Source of the DNA: CAXBBB01 sp963815505
GTDB taxonomy: Bacteria > Bacteroidota > Rhodothermia > Rhodothermales > BA12
Direction: 5' to 3'
NCBI GenBank assembly: GCA_963815505.1
Contig: CAWFGU010000015.1
Location: 62,001-126,000, forward strand
Length of the DNA: 64,000 bases
Each line of letters starts with the position of its first letter. The first letter of the stretch is position 1. Made by a program: the position numbers and the translations under genes. The notes under the pieces were generated by a model, which worked only from the letters and a program-made list of their open reading frames with translations, did not search any database and was not told the DNA's origin. This document shows, piece by piece, positions 1 to 10,569 of this stretch.

Positions 1-1
1 G

Positions 2-82
2 ATCTACGATGGCTGGCGCGACATCCAAGATCCTGGCAACGGTGACACGTCACCGCACCCTGCCGAAGCGATCACGCTGTGA
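2..82 (+). CDS. C-terminal end of an unidentified protein (partial)
   Basis: An open frame enters from the left edge and ends at a TGA at 80-82, giving the last 26 residues of a protein ending in AEAITL. No start, motif or domain is visible, so the function is unknown. The only support is that the frame is open to the edge and ends shortly before the convergent SDR gene. It could be a chance open frame. Confidence 0.3.
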   Translation: MYDGWRDIQDPGNGDTSPHPAEAITL

Positions 83-88
83 CGCATC

Positions 89-119
89 AACCGGTCAGAT
101 CTCAGAGACCCGGCCGGTT
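89..119. terminator. Weak inverted repeat between convergent reading frames
   Basis: AACCGG at 89-94 pairs with CCGGTT at 114-119 around a 19-base loop, followed by a short T run. It lies between the end of the partial plus-strand frame and the stop of the minus-strand SDR gene, where a bidirectional terminator would be expected. The stem is only six base pairs, so this is tentative. Confidence 0.25.
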
Positions 120-138
120 TCGATCGGCATATCCAGAC

Positions 139-819
139 TCAGCCCGCCGAGCCATAGGCACGAAGCGTTTGGCCGTTGAGGGCGTCTCCGGCGTCACCGC
201 TCAGGTGGACGATTAGATCGGCGATGGTCGAGGCGGTCACGCCTTTGCCCTCTTGCCCGTCGGCGAGCAGCGTGCTCGGGGCGATGGCGTGGGCCGTGAT
301 GCGTCCCTCGTACTCCGACGCCACGGCTTCGACCAGGCGCACGACGCCCGCTTTGGATGCCGAGTAGGCCGCCTGTTCTCCCACTCCCTTGTCGGCGCCC
401 TGGCCGGCAGCGACGGCAACGAGTCGGCCTCTGCCCTCCATCAGATTCGCGGCGGCGCGGAAGGCAAGGAACGTGCTCGTGAGGTTGAGATCCATCATCC
501 TGCGCCAGTCGTCCATCGTAGTATCGGCGAGGCGGCTGCTGCTCCACCCGCCGACGGTGTGGACGAGCACGTCGATCGCCCCGAACTGCGCGCGCATCGC
601 ATCGAAGCACTGCGCGACGGCGTCCTCGTTGGTTGCGTCGCACGGGAAACCCCACGCGTCGGCGCCTTCGGGAAGGGACACGTCGTAAGCCTCGGCTTCG
701 GTCGGCGTGACGAGCGCGATCGTGGCGCCCTGCTCGGCGAACGCACGGACGACGTGCTGGCCCAGACGGCCATTGGCACCGGTGATGACGACGGTTTTGC
801 CCTGAAAATGATCAGACAT
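139..819 (-). CDS. SDR-family oxidoreductase, catalytic Ser missing
   Basis: Short-chain dehydrogenase/reductase of 226 residues, the usual length for the family, expected to be a cytoplasmic NAD(P)-dependent enzyme of unknown substrate. The start is the ATG at 819, because the Rossmann motif TGANGRLG then falls at residues 13-20; the longer upstream frame looks non-coding. The structural Asn (around 112), Tyr152 and Lys156 (YSASK) are present. The catalytic Ser expected about 13 residues before the Tyr is replaced by Ala/Gly (VAVAAGQG). Family membership is clear, but normal SDR catalysis is doubtful, so it may be a divergent or regulatory member. It lies just downstream of the NTF2-like lipoprotein on the same strand, about 44 bases away. 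Confidence 0.85.
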   Translation of the reverse strand: MSDHFQGKTVVITGANGRLGQHVVRAFAEQGATIALVTPTEAEAYDVSLPEGADAWGFPCDATNEDAVAQCFDAMRAQFGAIDVLVHTVGGWSSSRLADTTMDDWRRMMDLNLTSTFLAFRAAANLMEGRGRLVAVAAGQGADKGVGEQAAYSASKAGVVRLVEAVASEYEGRITAHAIAPSTLLADGQEGKGVTASTIADLIVHLSGDAGDALNGQTLRAYGSAG

Positions 820-862
820 GGTAGAGAAGTGGCTTGGGGGAAGAAGCAAAGAGAGAAGTTGG

Positions 863-1411
863 CTAGCTGCCGGACGTGTGGTCGTGGACGACACGCCATC
901 CGTCGTCGAAGCGCCGGAAGACGAGGGTGAACAGACCGTCAGAGGTTTCGCGCGTGGTAGCGCCCAACGACCAGCGGCCGAAGGCGAGCGCATGGTCGGG
1001 CGAGAGCACTCGAATGTCGAGGTTGGAAAAGGTCAGCGTTCCCATGGCGGCGCGGTCGGGATAGCCTGCGTGGTACGCGTCGCGCGCGGCCTGCCAGCCC
1101 TGACGGACACTTCCCCCCGAGGCGAAGCGCATCTCAGGTGAGTTCCAATAGCCGTCCATGAAACCGTCGATGTCGCCTCGATTCCAGGCGGCGACCTGAT
1201 CGTCGAGAACCGAGCGGATTTCGGTCTGGGCGGAGGCCGCGTCCACTCCGCGCGACGAGACGCAGCCGGTCAGGGCACTAATCGAGTAGCCAAGCACGAA
1301 GACGAGCAGGAGGCGCGTTAGCGGAATGGGGCGAAAAACAAGCACTTGAGACAACGACGTTACGGCTGTAGTTTGGAGACGCCGCAGAGAGCGAGTCTGA
1401 CCTGACGCCAA
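863..1411 (-). CDS. NTF2-like (SnoaL/DUF4440-type) lipoprotein
   Basis: Protein of 182 residues with a hydrophobic N-terminal segment ending in a lipobox (ALTGC, Cys around residue 50), so it is probably an envelope lipoprotein. The mature part reads as an NTF2-like alpha/beta cone: a helix with VAAWNRGDIDGFMDGY, then strands ending in VFRRFDDGWRVVHDHTS, typical of the YybH/DUF4440 families. Members include small hydrolases and binding proteins, and no specific reaction can be assigned. The annotated start is the longest one; a later start nearer the hydrophobic segment is possible because the first 25 residues are atypically long for a signal peptide. It is divergent from sprA. Confidence 0.75.
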   Translation of the reverse strand: MASGQTRSLRRLQTTAVTSLSQVLVFRPIPLTRLLLVFVLGYSISALTGCVSSRGVDAASAQTEIRSVLDDQVAAWNRGDIDGFMDGYWNSPEMRFASGGSVRQGWQAARDAYHAGYPDRAAMGTLTFSNLDIRVLSPDHALAFGRWSLGATTRETSDGLFTLVFRRFDDGWRVVHDHTSGS

Positions 1412-1554
1412 GCTATCACGAAAAGCGTGCCCAAACCGCTACGGCCTTAGATCCCTCGTCTTTTGGACACTATCCTGGCCCTCCCTCCGCTTCCGAGACC
1501 AAACCTGAGAACCGCGTATCGCCACCTGCTACTGACCTTCCATTCCTGACGCCA

Positions 1555-1599
1555 CGTGCAGCCGAGCCTGTGGGATAGCTCCCCGGCTCAAGCTGCACG
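1555..1599 (+). promoter_or_regulatory. Hairpin in the sprA leader
   Basis: CGTGCAGC (1555-1562) is complementary to GCTGCACG (1592-1599), and inside it GAGCC (1564-1568) pairs with GGCTC (1585-1589), giving 13 base pairs with a small internal loop. It lies 63 bases before the sprA start, with no T run after it. It may be a 5' UTR structure or an attenuator-like element; the role is inferred only from position. Confidence 0.4.
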
Positions 1600-1661
1600 C
1601 AGTACGCACCTCGGCTTTGCCCTTCTCTCCTTCGGACGCTTCTCTTCGACCGACGCCCCTG

Positions 1662-4600
1662 ATGCGTCGCGCTCGTTCCAGCAACAGCCTCGCCGACGGC
1701 TCCGCCGCAGGTCGCCTGCTGGTCGGGTGTTTGGGTGCCGCGCTCGGGCTGACGATCCTGCTCGTCGCATCGACGAGCGCTCAGCCGTCCGAGCGCCACC
1801 TGCGTCCCGATCGGGCCTTTGCTGTGTCGGACACCGACAGCGTGCGCGTCGACCTGCCGGATAGCTTCGACGTGCAGGCGCGGCTGGATCCCGACTCGCT
1901 GATCGCCCTGAGCGACAGCACGCTCGCCGACAGCCTACGCCGCGACCGCCTGCTCAAACGCTACCTGCCACGCTTCCGAGGCGATGCGCGCTCGGCTCAG
2001 ATTTCGGATCGACAGCGCCCACTCCTGCCGCCCATCGGATCCGTCTTGCGACGCCAGACGGTTCTGGATTCGACGGAGTACGTCTACACGGTCAGCGAGC
2101 GCGTCGGTGAGCGCGAGGTCCGCGTACCGCTACGCGTCGGCATCGACGAGTACGCCAGCCAGCGCTTCGAGCAGGCCAAGGCGACCAACTTCGAGAGCCT
2201 GCTCGGGCGGCGCGCGCAGCAGCAGCGGAGTGGTATCGGCCCCCTGGTCAACATCACGATTCCGGGCGGGCGGCAAAGTGCGTTCACGACCATCTTCGGC
2301 AAGAACGAAGTGTCGATCCGCGTCAACGGATCCGCCGACATCAACGCGGGCTTCGACGCGCGCAAGAGCGACCAACTCGCGGCGTCGGGGCAGGACGGCT
2401 ACCGCGTCGACCCCAACTTCCGCCAGAACCTGCGGCTGTCGATCATCGGCTCCATCGGCGACAAGCTGCGCGTCGATGTCAACTGGGATACCGAGAACCA
2501 GTTCGAGTATCAGAACCAGGTCAAGCTCGCCTACACCGGCTACGAAGACGAGATCATTCAGAGCATCGAGGCGGGCAACGTCTTCCTGCAGACGCCGTCT
2601 ACGCTGATTCGAGGCGGGCAGAGCCTGTTTGGCATCAAGACGCGGCTCCAGCTTGGGCGGCTCTCGCTGACGGGCGTGGCGTCGCAGCAGGAAGGCCAGT
2701 CGAACACCAAAACGATCAGCGGCGGATCCGAGCGGACGACGTTCGATCTGCGCCCGTCGGATTACGACGAGAACCGGCACTACTTCCTCGCCTACTACTT
2801 CCGCAACTGGTACGAAACCGCGCTGTCGCAGCCGCCCAACATTATCGTCGGCGACGTGCGGCGGGTCGAGCGCATCGAAGTGTGGCGGCTGGACCAGGAA
2901 AGCGAGCAGGACCTGAACGCCCGCAACGTAGTCGCCCTGGTCGACCTGAACGAGGTCGAGTCGATACTGACGCAGACGCCCGAGCGCCGCTACCTCACCC
3001 CCGCCGCGCCGACGCCGCAGCGTGACCAGTATTCAGAAGCGGATCTGACCGAACTCAAGAACGCCGACGAGGACAACCGAATCGTCAACCTGCTTCGCGA
3101 GAAGGGGCTGGGGAGCAAGGACTTTCAGACGGGCAAGTTTCGCCTGCTCGACGCGGGCGATTACGACTTCAACCCAGCGCTGGGCTACCTGTCGCTGCGC
3201 CAGCAGCTGCGGCCGGGCGAGGCGCTGGCCGTGTCGTACCGCTACGAGAACGCGCAGGGGCAGACGGTCAAAGTGGGCGAACTGGTCAGCGAGACCGGCG
3301 GTACGGACGGCTCGCTCGACGACACGCGCCTGATCGCCAAGCTGCTGCGCCCTGCCGATCCGCTCGCCCCGACAGCGACCACCGTTCCGGCTCCGTGGTA
3401 CCTGGAGATGCGCAACATCTATCCGCTGCGAGGCGGTCGATTGCGGCAGTCGGACTTCGAGCTAGACGTGGTCTATCAGCCGTCGGCCGGCCAGCCGTCC
3501 GAGACGCTTCCCGGCGGCATCGGCGGCACGACGACGCTGCTCGAGCACCTGGGCCTGGACCGCATCCGCCAGGACGAGTCGCGCGGGTCGGACACGCGAG
3601 TTCGACTACATCCGCAACTACACCATCGACGAGGAGAACGGGCGCATCATCTTCCCCTACCTCGAACCGTTCGGCCAGCGCATCCTGGACGTGGCCGGTC
3701 CGCGCGCCGAGGAGGCGCGGCAGTCGCTGGCGTTCACGAGCTTGTACTCGACCAAGCAAGAGCAGGCGCGGCGCGAGACCAAGTTCGACGTGTACCGCAT
3801 CCAGGGGTCGTATCAGGGCGCGGCGCAGAGCTTCTTCGACCTGCGCGCCTTCAACGGGCTGATCGAAGGCAGCGTGCGCGTAACGGCGGGCGGCAGCGAA
3901 CTGCGCGAGGGCGCCGATTACACCGTCGACTACAGCGGCTCGGGAACGGTCAACATCATCAACCCCGGTCTGCTCAGCGACGGACGCGAGATCGCCATCG
4001 ACTTCGAGCAAAACAACATCTTCAACATCCAGCAGAAAACCCTGCTCGGCGCGCGCGCAGAGTACGCGCTGCCCAACCGGCTGCAACTCGGAGCGACCGT
4101 CTTCAACCTGTCGCAGCGCTCGCAGATCGACAAGTTCAGGCTGGGCGAAGAGCCGATCTCGAACACGATCTGGGGCGTCGACGGGCGCTTTCAGGCCGAG
4201 CCGGACTGGATGACGCGCGCCGTCGACGCGCTGCCGTTCTTGCAGACGCGCGCGCCCTCGACGATCGACGTCAAGGGCGAGTTCGCGCAGCTGCTGCCCG
4301 GCAACCCGCAAACGACGGCCTTCCGCCAGACGCGGCGCGACCTCAACGACCGCGACCTCGACTTCTACGCCGACGAACTAGACGGCCTCTCGACCATCGA
4401 CGACTTCGAGAGCTTTGAGAACACGACCAGCCTGCGCACGCCCGGTACGTGGCGCATCGCGTCGGCTCCCGATTCGATCGGCGTCGTGGACCAGGCGATG
4501 GCGGGTACGACGACGCCCGACATCGTCGCCCGGACCTACTGGCGCAGCGCGCTGGCCTGGTACCAGATCCAGCAGAGCAACGAGGATCGGAGCCAGGAGG

Positions 4601-7600
4601 CCACGCGGCAGGTCGACATTCAGGAAGTGTTTCCCAACGTCGACGCGAATAACCTGTCGCAGGCCGAGCGGATTCAGCCGACGCTCGACATGTTTTTGGA
4701 CCCGCGCATCAGGGGGCCGTACAACTACAACCCCGACCTGGCAAGCTTCTTCCAGCAGCCCCAAGAGACGTGGGGCGGCATGATGACCGACATCCCCGAC
4801 GGGTTCAGCGACTTTGCGCTCAAAAACGTCGAGTTCGTCGAGTTCATCTTCAAGCCGATCGGCGACGGCGGAGCGATCCGCGAAGGTGCCGTCCTCAACG
4901 TCGATCTGGGCGCGATCAGCGAAGACGTGGTGCCGGACGGCCGCCTGAACAGCGAAGACGGATTGGTTTTCCGCCCTAACGACCCCGTCGTCGACATCTC
5001 ACCCGACGATCCGAACGGCGAGCGCATCTTCTCACGCCGTCCCGCCAAAAGCTCCAACGGAAGCGTCGACTTCGACAAGGACTCGGGACGGACCGAAGAC
5101 CTGGGCCTGGACGGCTTCGTCAGTTACGACGTGTCGCGCTATCCCAACGATCCGCAGATCCACGAAGTCGTTCACTTCGCGCCGTGGCTGGCTGCGATTC
5201 AGGGCCAGGGCATCGTCAACGAGTGGCACCAGGCTGAAATCCAGCGCTCGCTCTTCGACCCGTCGGCGGACGATTACTTCCACTTCTCGGACACGCGCTT
5301 CTTCGGCAACTCGCGCTTCTTCCCAGAAATAATCAGTCAGCACCGCTTTCTGCGCCTCTTCCCCGGCCAGGAACTCAACGCTCAGCAGACCCAGCGCGAA
5401 CTGGCGGACGAGGACCGGACGGACGCCATCATCGGCAACAGCCGCTATCCCGATACCGAGGACCTCAACCGAGGCTCGTCGATCGACCTGGCCAACAACT
5501 ACTTCCAATACACCGTCCCGCTCGACGAAGCTAACCTCGACCGGTTGGGCGATCCGTCGAACGACGACGACTTCGTAGTCGGCGAGATCCGGCGCGACGA
5601 TGGCAGCGGAACAGGCTGGTATCAGGTCCGCATCCCCGTTCGCGACTTCACGCGGCGCGTCGGCGACATCGAGGACTTTAGGGGCGTCGAGACGATCCGG
5701 ATGTGGATGACTGGCGTCGACAAGCCGACGACGCTGCGGTTCGCGACGCTCGAGCTCGTAGGCAGCCAGTGGGAGAAAAGCCTGAGCTTCTCGGACGAGC
5801 GAGGCGCTCCGGGCGACACGGCGACCGTCTCGATTTCGAGCGTCAACACCGAGGAGAACAGCGGACTCTACCAGACGCCCAACGGCGTCGTGATCAACCG
5901 CATCCTGTCGCAGGGCAACCAGGCGGCCCGGCTGGCGCGCGAGCAGTCGCTCGTGCTCACTGCCGAGACGCTGCGGCCGGGCATCCAGGCGGGCATTACC
6001 AAGCCGTACAGCGAGCGCCCGCTCGACCTGCTCAAGTACTCCAACATCCGCATGTTCGCCCACCTCAACGGGCGCGCAGGCAACCGCCCGCTCGACGGCG
6101 AGGCGGACAGAGGAAAGGTCAACCTCGTCTTGCGTTTGGGCACCAACGAGTCGACCGATTACTACGAGTACGAGCAGCCGTTGACGCCCACCCGCATTCC
6201 GGCAGGCACGTCCGAGGAGTTGTGGCGCAACAGCGTCAACGCGGTCAACATCGAGATCGCCGCGCTCAACCAGCTCAAGTTCGAACGCAACCAACGCGGC
6301 GTCCCGTTCGACTCGACGTTTACGGCTGAGCCGGGCAACACGGACGGACTGCCCGACCCCGAAGAGTTCGCGCCTCCGGGCACGCGCCTTTCGCTCAGGG
6401 GCAACCCGTCGCTCGACCGCGTGACGACGGTCACGATTGGCCTGCGCAACCCGGCCGACTCGCTTCAGGTCAACGACCCGACGCTGCTCGTCGAGCGCGC
6501 GGTCGTGTGGGTGAACGAGTTGCGCGTGACCGGCTACGACGAGCGCGCCGGGGCGAGCGGACTGGCGTCGGTCAACTTCCAACTCGCTGATTTCGCGACG
6601 CTGAGAGGTAACTTCCAGCAGCAGACCGACGGCTTCGGCGCACTCACGAGCACGCTCAACGAACGCGACCAGAATGCGTCGGTCACCTACGCCGTCTCGA
6701 CCGACCTGCGGATGGACAAGTTCTTGCCTCAGAGTGCTGGGTGGAGCCTGCCCGTCTCGCTGAGCTACCAGAGCGCCACGACCACGCCGCGCTTCAGCCC
6801 GACCAGGGGCGACGTAGCGCTCGAAGCCATCCTCGACGGTATCGACAACCAGGAGGTCGACGCCGATGGGCGCCCGCTCACCGACGCCGACCGCCAGCAA
6901 CTGCGCGAGGGCGAACTCGAAGCCGCGCAGACGATCCGCTCGACGCGCACGGCCAGCCTCCGCGCGAGCAAGAGCGGGTCCAAAACGATGCTGCTCCGCC
7001 ATACCGTCGACGCGCTGACGGTGAGCTATGCGACCTCGGCAAGCGACGCGCGCAGCCCCCGCAACCGGCTCAACGACAGCTGGAACTGGTCGAGTACGCT
7101 CTCCTACGCGCTGCCCAACCAGGATCCGCGCACGCTGCGCCCGTTCTGGCTGCTCGACGAAGTGCCGTTCGTCGGCTTCATCGGTGGCCTGCGATTCAAC
7201 TACGTCCCGTCGACGTTCGGCTTCACGGCCCAGGCGCAGCGCTCGTTCGCGCAGCAGCAGCAGCGCCCCAGCCTGCTCGTCGTTCGCAACGATTCGATCC
7301 CCGAGCGCCAGACCAACCCGTTCCGCGAGCAGCACCAGTTCACGCACGCACGCGACTTCTCGCTGCAGTACAATCCATTCAGCTTTCTGCGTACCTCGTT
7401 CGACACCGGCGTGAGCCAGGTCCTGAGCGTCGTAGGCGTCGACACCGTGTTTCAGCGCGTCGATGCCAGTCCGGATGGAGATCTGTTTACGCCGCTCACC
7501 CCAGCCGAAGCGTTTTTGCTGCGCGGCGACTCGACGTTCATCGCAGGAAATGCGTTCATCGAAGAGCGCGTTCGTCCGGTCGGATTTGGGCAAGCCGTCA

Positions 7601-9591
7601 GCCGCGTGTTTTCGGGCGACGACCGCTTCCGGACGGATAGCTACCGCCAAAACTTCACCGCGACGCTAACGCTGCGCCTGCCTCGGTCTATCAACTGGGC
7701 CAGCCTGACGCCGACAGCCTACAACTCGCGCTACACGTGGAATAATGGCGCCGCGGGTCAGAACCTGGGCGCGACCGTCAGCAATGGGACGAGCGTCTCG
7801 ACCGGCCTGACGCTGCGGCCCAACGACTTCTTCCGCACGTTCGACTGGTTCAAGGGCTTCGAGGACGAGCAGAAAGAAGCTGAGCGCGAGTCCGAGCAGC
7901 GGCGCCAGGAAGCCGAACGCGCGCGCGAAGCCGCCAAAGAAGCACGCGCCCTGCGCCGTGAGACCGAAGCGGCAGAGGAAGCCGCGCGCCAGGCTGCCAT
8001 AGACGCGGCCATAGAGGCTGCCGATCAGACGCCCGCCGTCGAAGCCGAAGACGAGATCGTAGACCCCACCGGCGATTTACCGCCGACGCGCGATATGCTT
8101 GACGAAAACGTCATCGGCGGCGATGTCAACCCCAACGCTCCCGGCGCAGACTTGCTCGCAGGCGCCGAAGCTGACTCGACGGACGAGAAGAGTGGCCTCC
8201 GCATCACGCTCCCCTCAGGACGCAGCATCCTGCGCCGATCTGTCCTCGCGCTCGGGGGCACGCGCGACTTCACGGTTCGCTACACGGGCCGATTCGCATC
8301 GGCCAGCAACGGCATCGTGGATGAGGGCGACAGCCTCGCGACCGCTTACAACTTCTTCGACGCCGCACGCGGACGCGGCCCCGCATTGGGCTACCGCTTC
8401 GGACTCGAGCGCCGCATCGACCCGGAAGATCGCTTCTATGGCGACGTGCTCGTCCGCGACAACCTGCAGGACGACCACAACTTCCAGGCGTCGACATCGC
8501 TCAATCTGACGACGAGCTTGAGCGTCAACCTGGCGTGGGACCTGAGCTGGAATCAGAATCGCCAGATCAGCCTCGCGCGCGACATCAACAGCAACGACTT
8601 GCTCACGCAGACCGAAGACCGGTCGGGCGGCGCCGGCACCCTCGTTTGGGCGTTCGGGTCGAGCTACCGCGACCTGTTCGCCGCGCAGCAGCGCACCCTA
8701 GAAGACGACCTGGGCGGCCTGCAAGGCGACACCCTCCGAGACACCAACGGCGACGGTCGCGTCGTGCTCACCAATGGGTCGGTCGTGACCGACTTCGTAT
8801 CGGCTTATACGACGGGGCCGGGAACGGTCGGTCTCAACGGACTGCTGCCCTTCCCCATGCCGTCGTGGCAGATCAACTATGCAGGTCTAGCCAAGCTGCC
8901 GATCCTGAACCGGTTCGCTCAGTCGGCGAGTCTGCGGCACGGCTACTCGGCCAACTACACGACCAACTACGTTAGCAACCCCGTCGGCGCGTCCTCGGCG
9001 TTTCGGCTGAGACCAGGGCTGAGCGTCGCGTTCGATCAGCCCGAGATCGAGGCTACATCGGTCAACATCAACGAGCGCTGGTCGCCGCTGATCGGGGCCG
9101 ACGTGAGGTGGAAAGGCGGGCTGGCGACCAACATCGCCTACAACCGCTCGGATCTGCACTCGCTCGTCACCTCATCCTACGAAGTGTCCAAGAGGTCGAC
9201 CAACGAACTGTCGGCGAGCGTCAACTGGCAGAAGCAGGGACTGCGTTTGCCTTTCCTGAGCCGCCTCAACAACCGCGTGACGTTCACGATGGCCGTCGCT
9301 CGCTCGGTCAACAACGAGCTGACCCGCAAACTCCAGCCCGCCCTGGCCGACGCTGCCGATCCCAGCTTTGGCTTCACTCCCGACGACGCGCTGGGCAACA
9401 CGTACGTTGGCCTCGACCAGACGACGACGCGCCTAACCGTCACCCCGACGGTCGGCTATCAGTTCTCGAATACCGTTTCGGGCACGTTCAGCCTCAAATA
9501 CGAGCAGTTCGAATCAGAAGCCAGCAACGTCGGCTCGTTCTCCACGCTGACGGGCCTCTTCAGCGTACGCGTGAGCATCTCGTCGAACTGA
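1662..9591 (+). CDS. sprA: SprA, type IX secretion outer-membrane translocon (one frame break)
   Basis: SprA forms the very large outer-membrane beta-barrel channel of the type IX secretion system. Allowing for one extra base near 3597 the protein is about 2642 residues, within the usual range. The ATG at 1662 gives a signal peptide ending LLVASTSAQ. Early conserved blocks (RVDVNWDTENQFEYQNQ and TLIRGGQSLFGIKTRLQ, residues about 265-330) are diagnostic. After the break the conserved EFDYIRNYTIDEENGRI block continues in the next frame, and the C-terminus reads as repeated amphipathic strands. A highly charged Glu/Arg/Ala segment predicted to be coiled coil, followed by an acidic linker, sits at about residues 2065-2170 (7855-8180). 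A leader hairpin lies upstream and palindromes lie downstream. Gene identity is secure; the frame break is probably a sequence error. Confidence 0.93.
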
Positions 9592-9617
9592 TCTCCGGTG
9601 CGGCCTGACGTGGAGGC

Positions 9618-9637
9618 CGACGTTGCGTGCAACGTCG
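9618..9637. repeat. Palindrome 1 of the sprA-lipB gap (9-bp arms, 2-nt spacer)
   Basis: Arms CGACGTTGC and GCAACGTCG around GT, starting 27 bases after the sprA stop. The arms closely resemble those of the palindrome at 9690-9709 (shared pattern CG-C-GTTG). The tight 2-nt spacer and lack of a T run fit a REP-like element or a dimeric-repressor operator better than a terminator. Confidence 0.6.
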
Positions 9638-10490
9638 CTACGGGCGTGGAAACGTGACGGAAGTAGGGCGTTCGCCCCACAGCCTGTACCGCCGTTGTAC
9701 ACAACGGCGCCGCACTCACCGCGCCGCACCCATCGCCATCGCCCTTTCCGATCTCATCGTCTTGCCGCTGGGCCGCGTCGCGTACGGCGAGGCGTGGGAG
9801 CTGCAACGCCGCCTCCAGGCTCGTCTGATCGCGGACAAGCGCTCGGCCGATCCGCTCGGCCTCCCTCACCTGCTGCTTCTCGTCGAGCATCCGCACGTCT
9901 ACACACTGGGCAAGTCGGGCGACTCGGCCAACCTGCTGCTCAGCGAAGCCGATCTGGAGCGCGTCGGTGCCACGTTCGAGCGCATCGACCGAGGCGGCGA
10001 CATCACGTACCACGGTCCGGGCCAACTCGTCGCCTACCCTATCCTCGACCTGTCGCGCATCGGACAAGACCTGCACGTCTATCTGCGCACGCTCGAAGAC
10101 GCCGTCATCGCCACGTGTGCGGACTACGGAGTTACGGCCGGGCGCGTCGATGGGCGGACGGGCGTGTGGGTCGGCCCGGACGCACGAGGCGACGAACGCA
10201 AGGTCTGCGCGATGGGCATCCGGTGCAGTCGCTGGGTGACGATGCACGGGCTGGCGCTCAACGTGAACACCGACCTGTCGATGTTCGGCCACATCGTCCC
10301 CTGCGGCATTTCGGACAGAGGCGTGACGAGCCTTGCCGCCGAGTTGGGCCATGCCGTCGACTGGGACGCCTGCGCTCGCCGCCTGACGCAGCACCTCGCC
10401 TGCACGTTCGAGTTGACGCCGCAGCCCATCGCCCCGAGCGACGCTCGACCGTGGGCCGACACGTTTGCAGACCCCGCCTTCATCGTCTGA
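9627..10490 (+). CDS. lipB: LipB, lipoyl(octanoyl) transferase
   Basis: Transfers octanoyl groups from octanoyl-ACP to lipoyl domains of 2-oxoacid dehydrogenase E2 and GcvH proteins, in the cytoplasm. Diagnostic LipB blocks are present: RGGDITYHGPGQLVAYP, then KVCAMGIRCSRWVTMHGLAL with the conserved Lys, and IVPCGISDRGVTS with the catalytic Cys. The start is uncertain. The GTG at 9627 lies in the centre of a palindrome and gives an Arg-rich, non-coding-looking N-terminus, but it is the only start that keeps the conserved first strand (LIVLPLGRVAYGEAW). TTG at 9762 would give 242 residues. An E2 substrate with two lipoyl domains is encoded at 25690-27510. Confidence 0.93.
   Translation: MQRRYGRGNVTEVGRSPHSLYRRCTQRRRTHRAAPIAIALSDLIVLPLGRVAYGEAWELQRRLQARLIADKRSADPLGLPHLLLLVEHPHVYTLGKSGDSANLLLSEADLERVGATFERIDRGGDITYHGPGQLVAYPILDLSRIGQDLHVYLRTLEDAVIATCADYGVTAGRVDGRTGVWVGPDARGDERKVCAMGIRCSRWVTMHGLALNVNTDLSMFGHIVPCGISDRGVTSLAAELGHAVDWDACARRLTQHLACTFELTPQPIAPSDARPWADTFADPAFIV
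9663..9680. repeat. Palindrome 2 of the sprA-lipB gap
   Basis: GTAGGGCG-TT-CGCCCCAC pairs over seven of eight positions with a 2-nt spacer. The GGGCG core and 2-nt spacer resemble the palindrome at 35164-35187, suggesting one dispersed REP-like family. Confidence 0.5.
9690..9709. repeat. Palindrome 3 of the sprA-lipB gap (9-bp arms, 2-nt spacer)
   Basis: Arms CGCCGTTGT and ACAACGGCG around AC. The centre is 72 bp from that of palindrome 1, close to seven helical turns, and the two share arm sequence. Confidence 0.6.
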
Positions 10491-10569
10491 GCGGTGGATT
10501 CTACACGCGCCGGGATCTATCGCCCTGCCTCGTTTCGTTCAACCCTTCTCACCCAACCAACGGATTTCT

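Noticed and set aside
3591..3600. Shared ACGCGAG at breaks 3597 and 26527 as a frameshift signal
   Set aside because: Only two of 23 sites share it, and the string is plausible by chance in DNA of this GC content.
5032..7650. Long open frame on the strand opposite sprA (872 codons)
   Set aside because: It has an Arg-rich composition with no domain and is a mirror of sprA codon usage in GC-rich DNA; sprA motifs are on the plus strand.
9627..9761. N-terminal 45 codons of lipB as a real extension
   Set aside because: Arg-rich, no family match, and overlaps two palindromes; kept within the feature only because no better start is visible before the first conserved strand.
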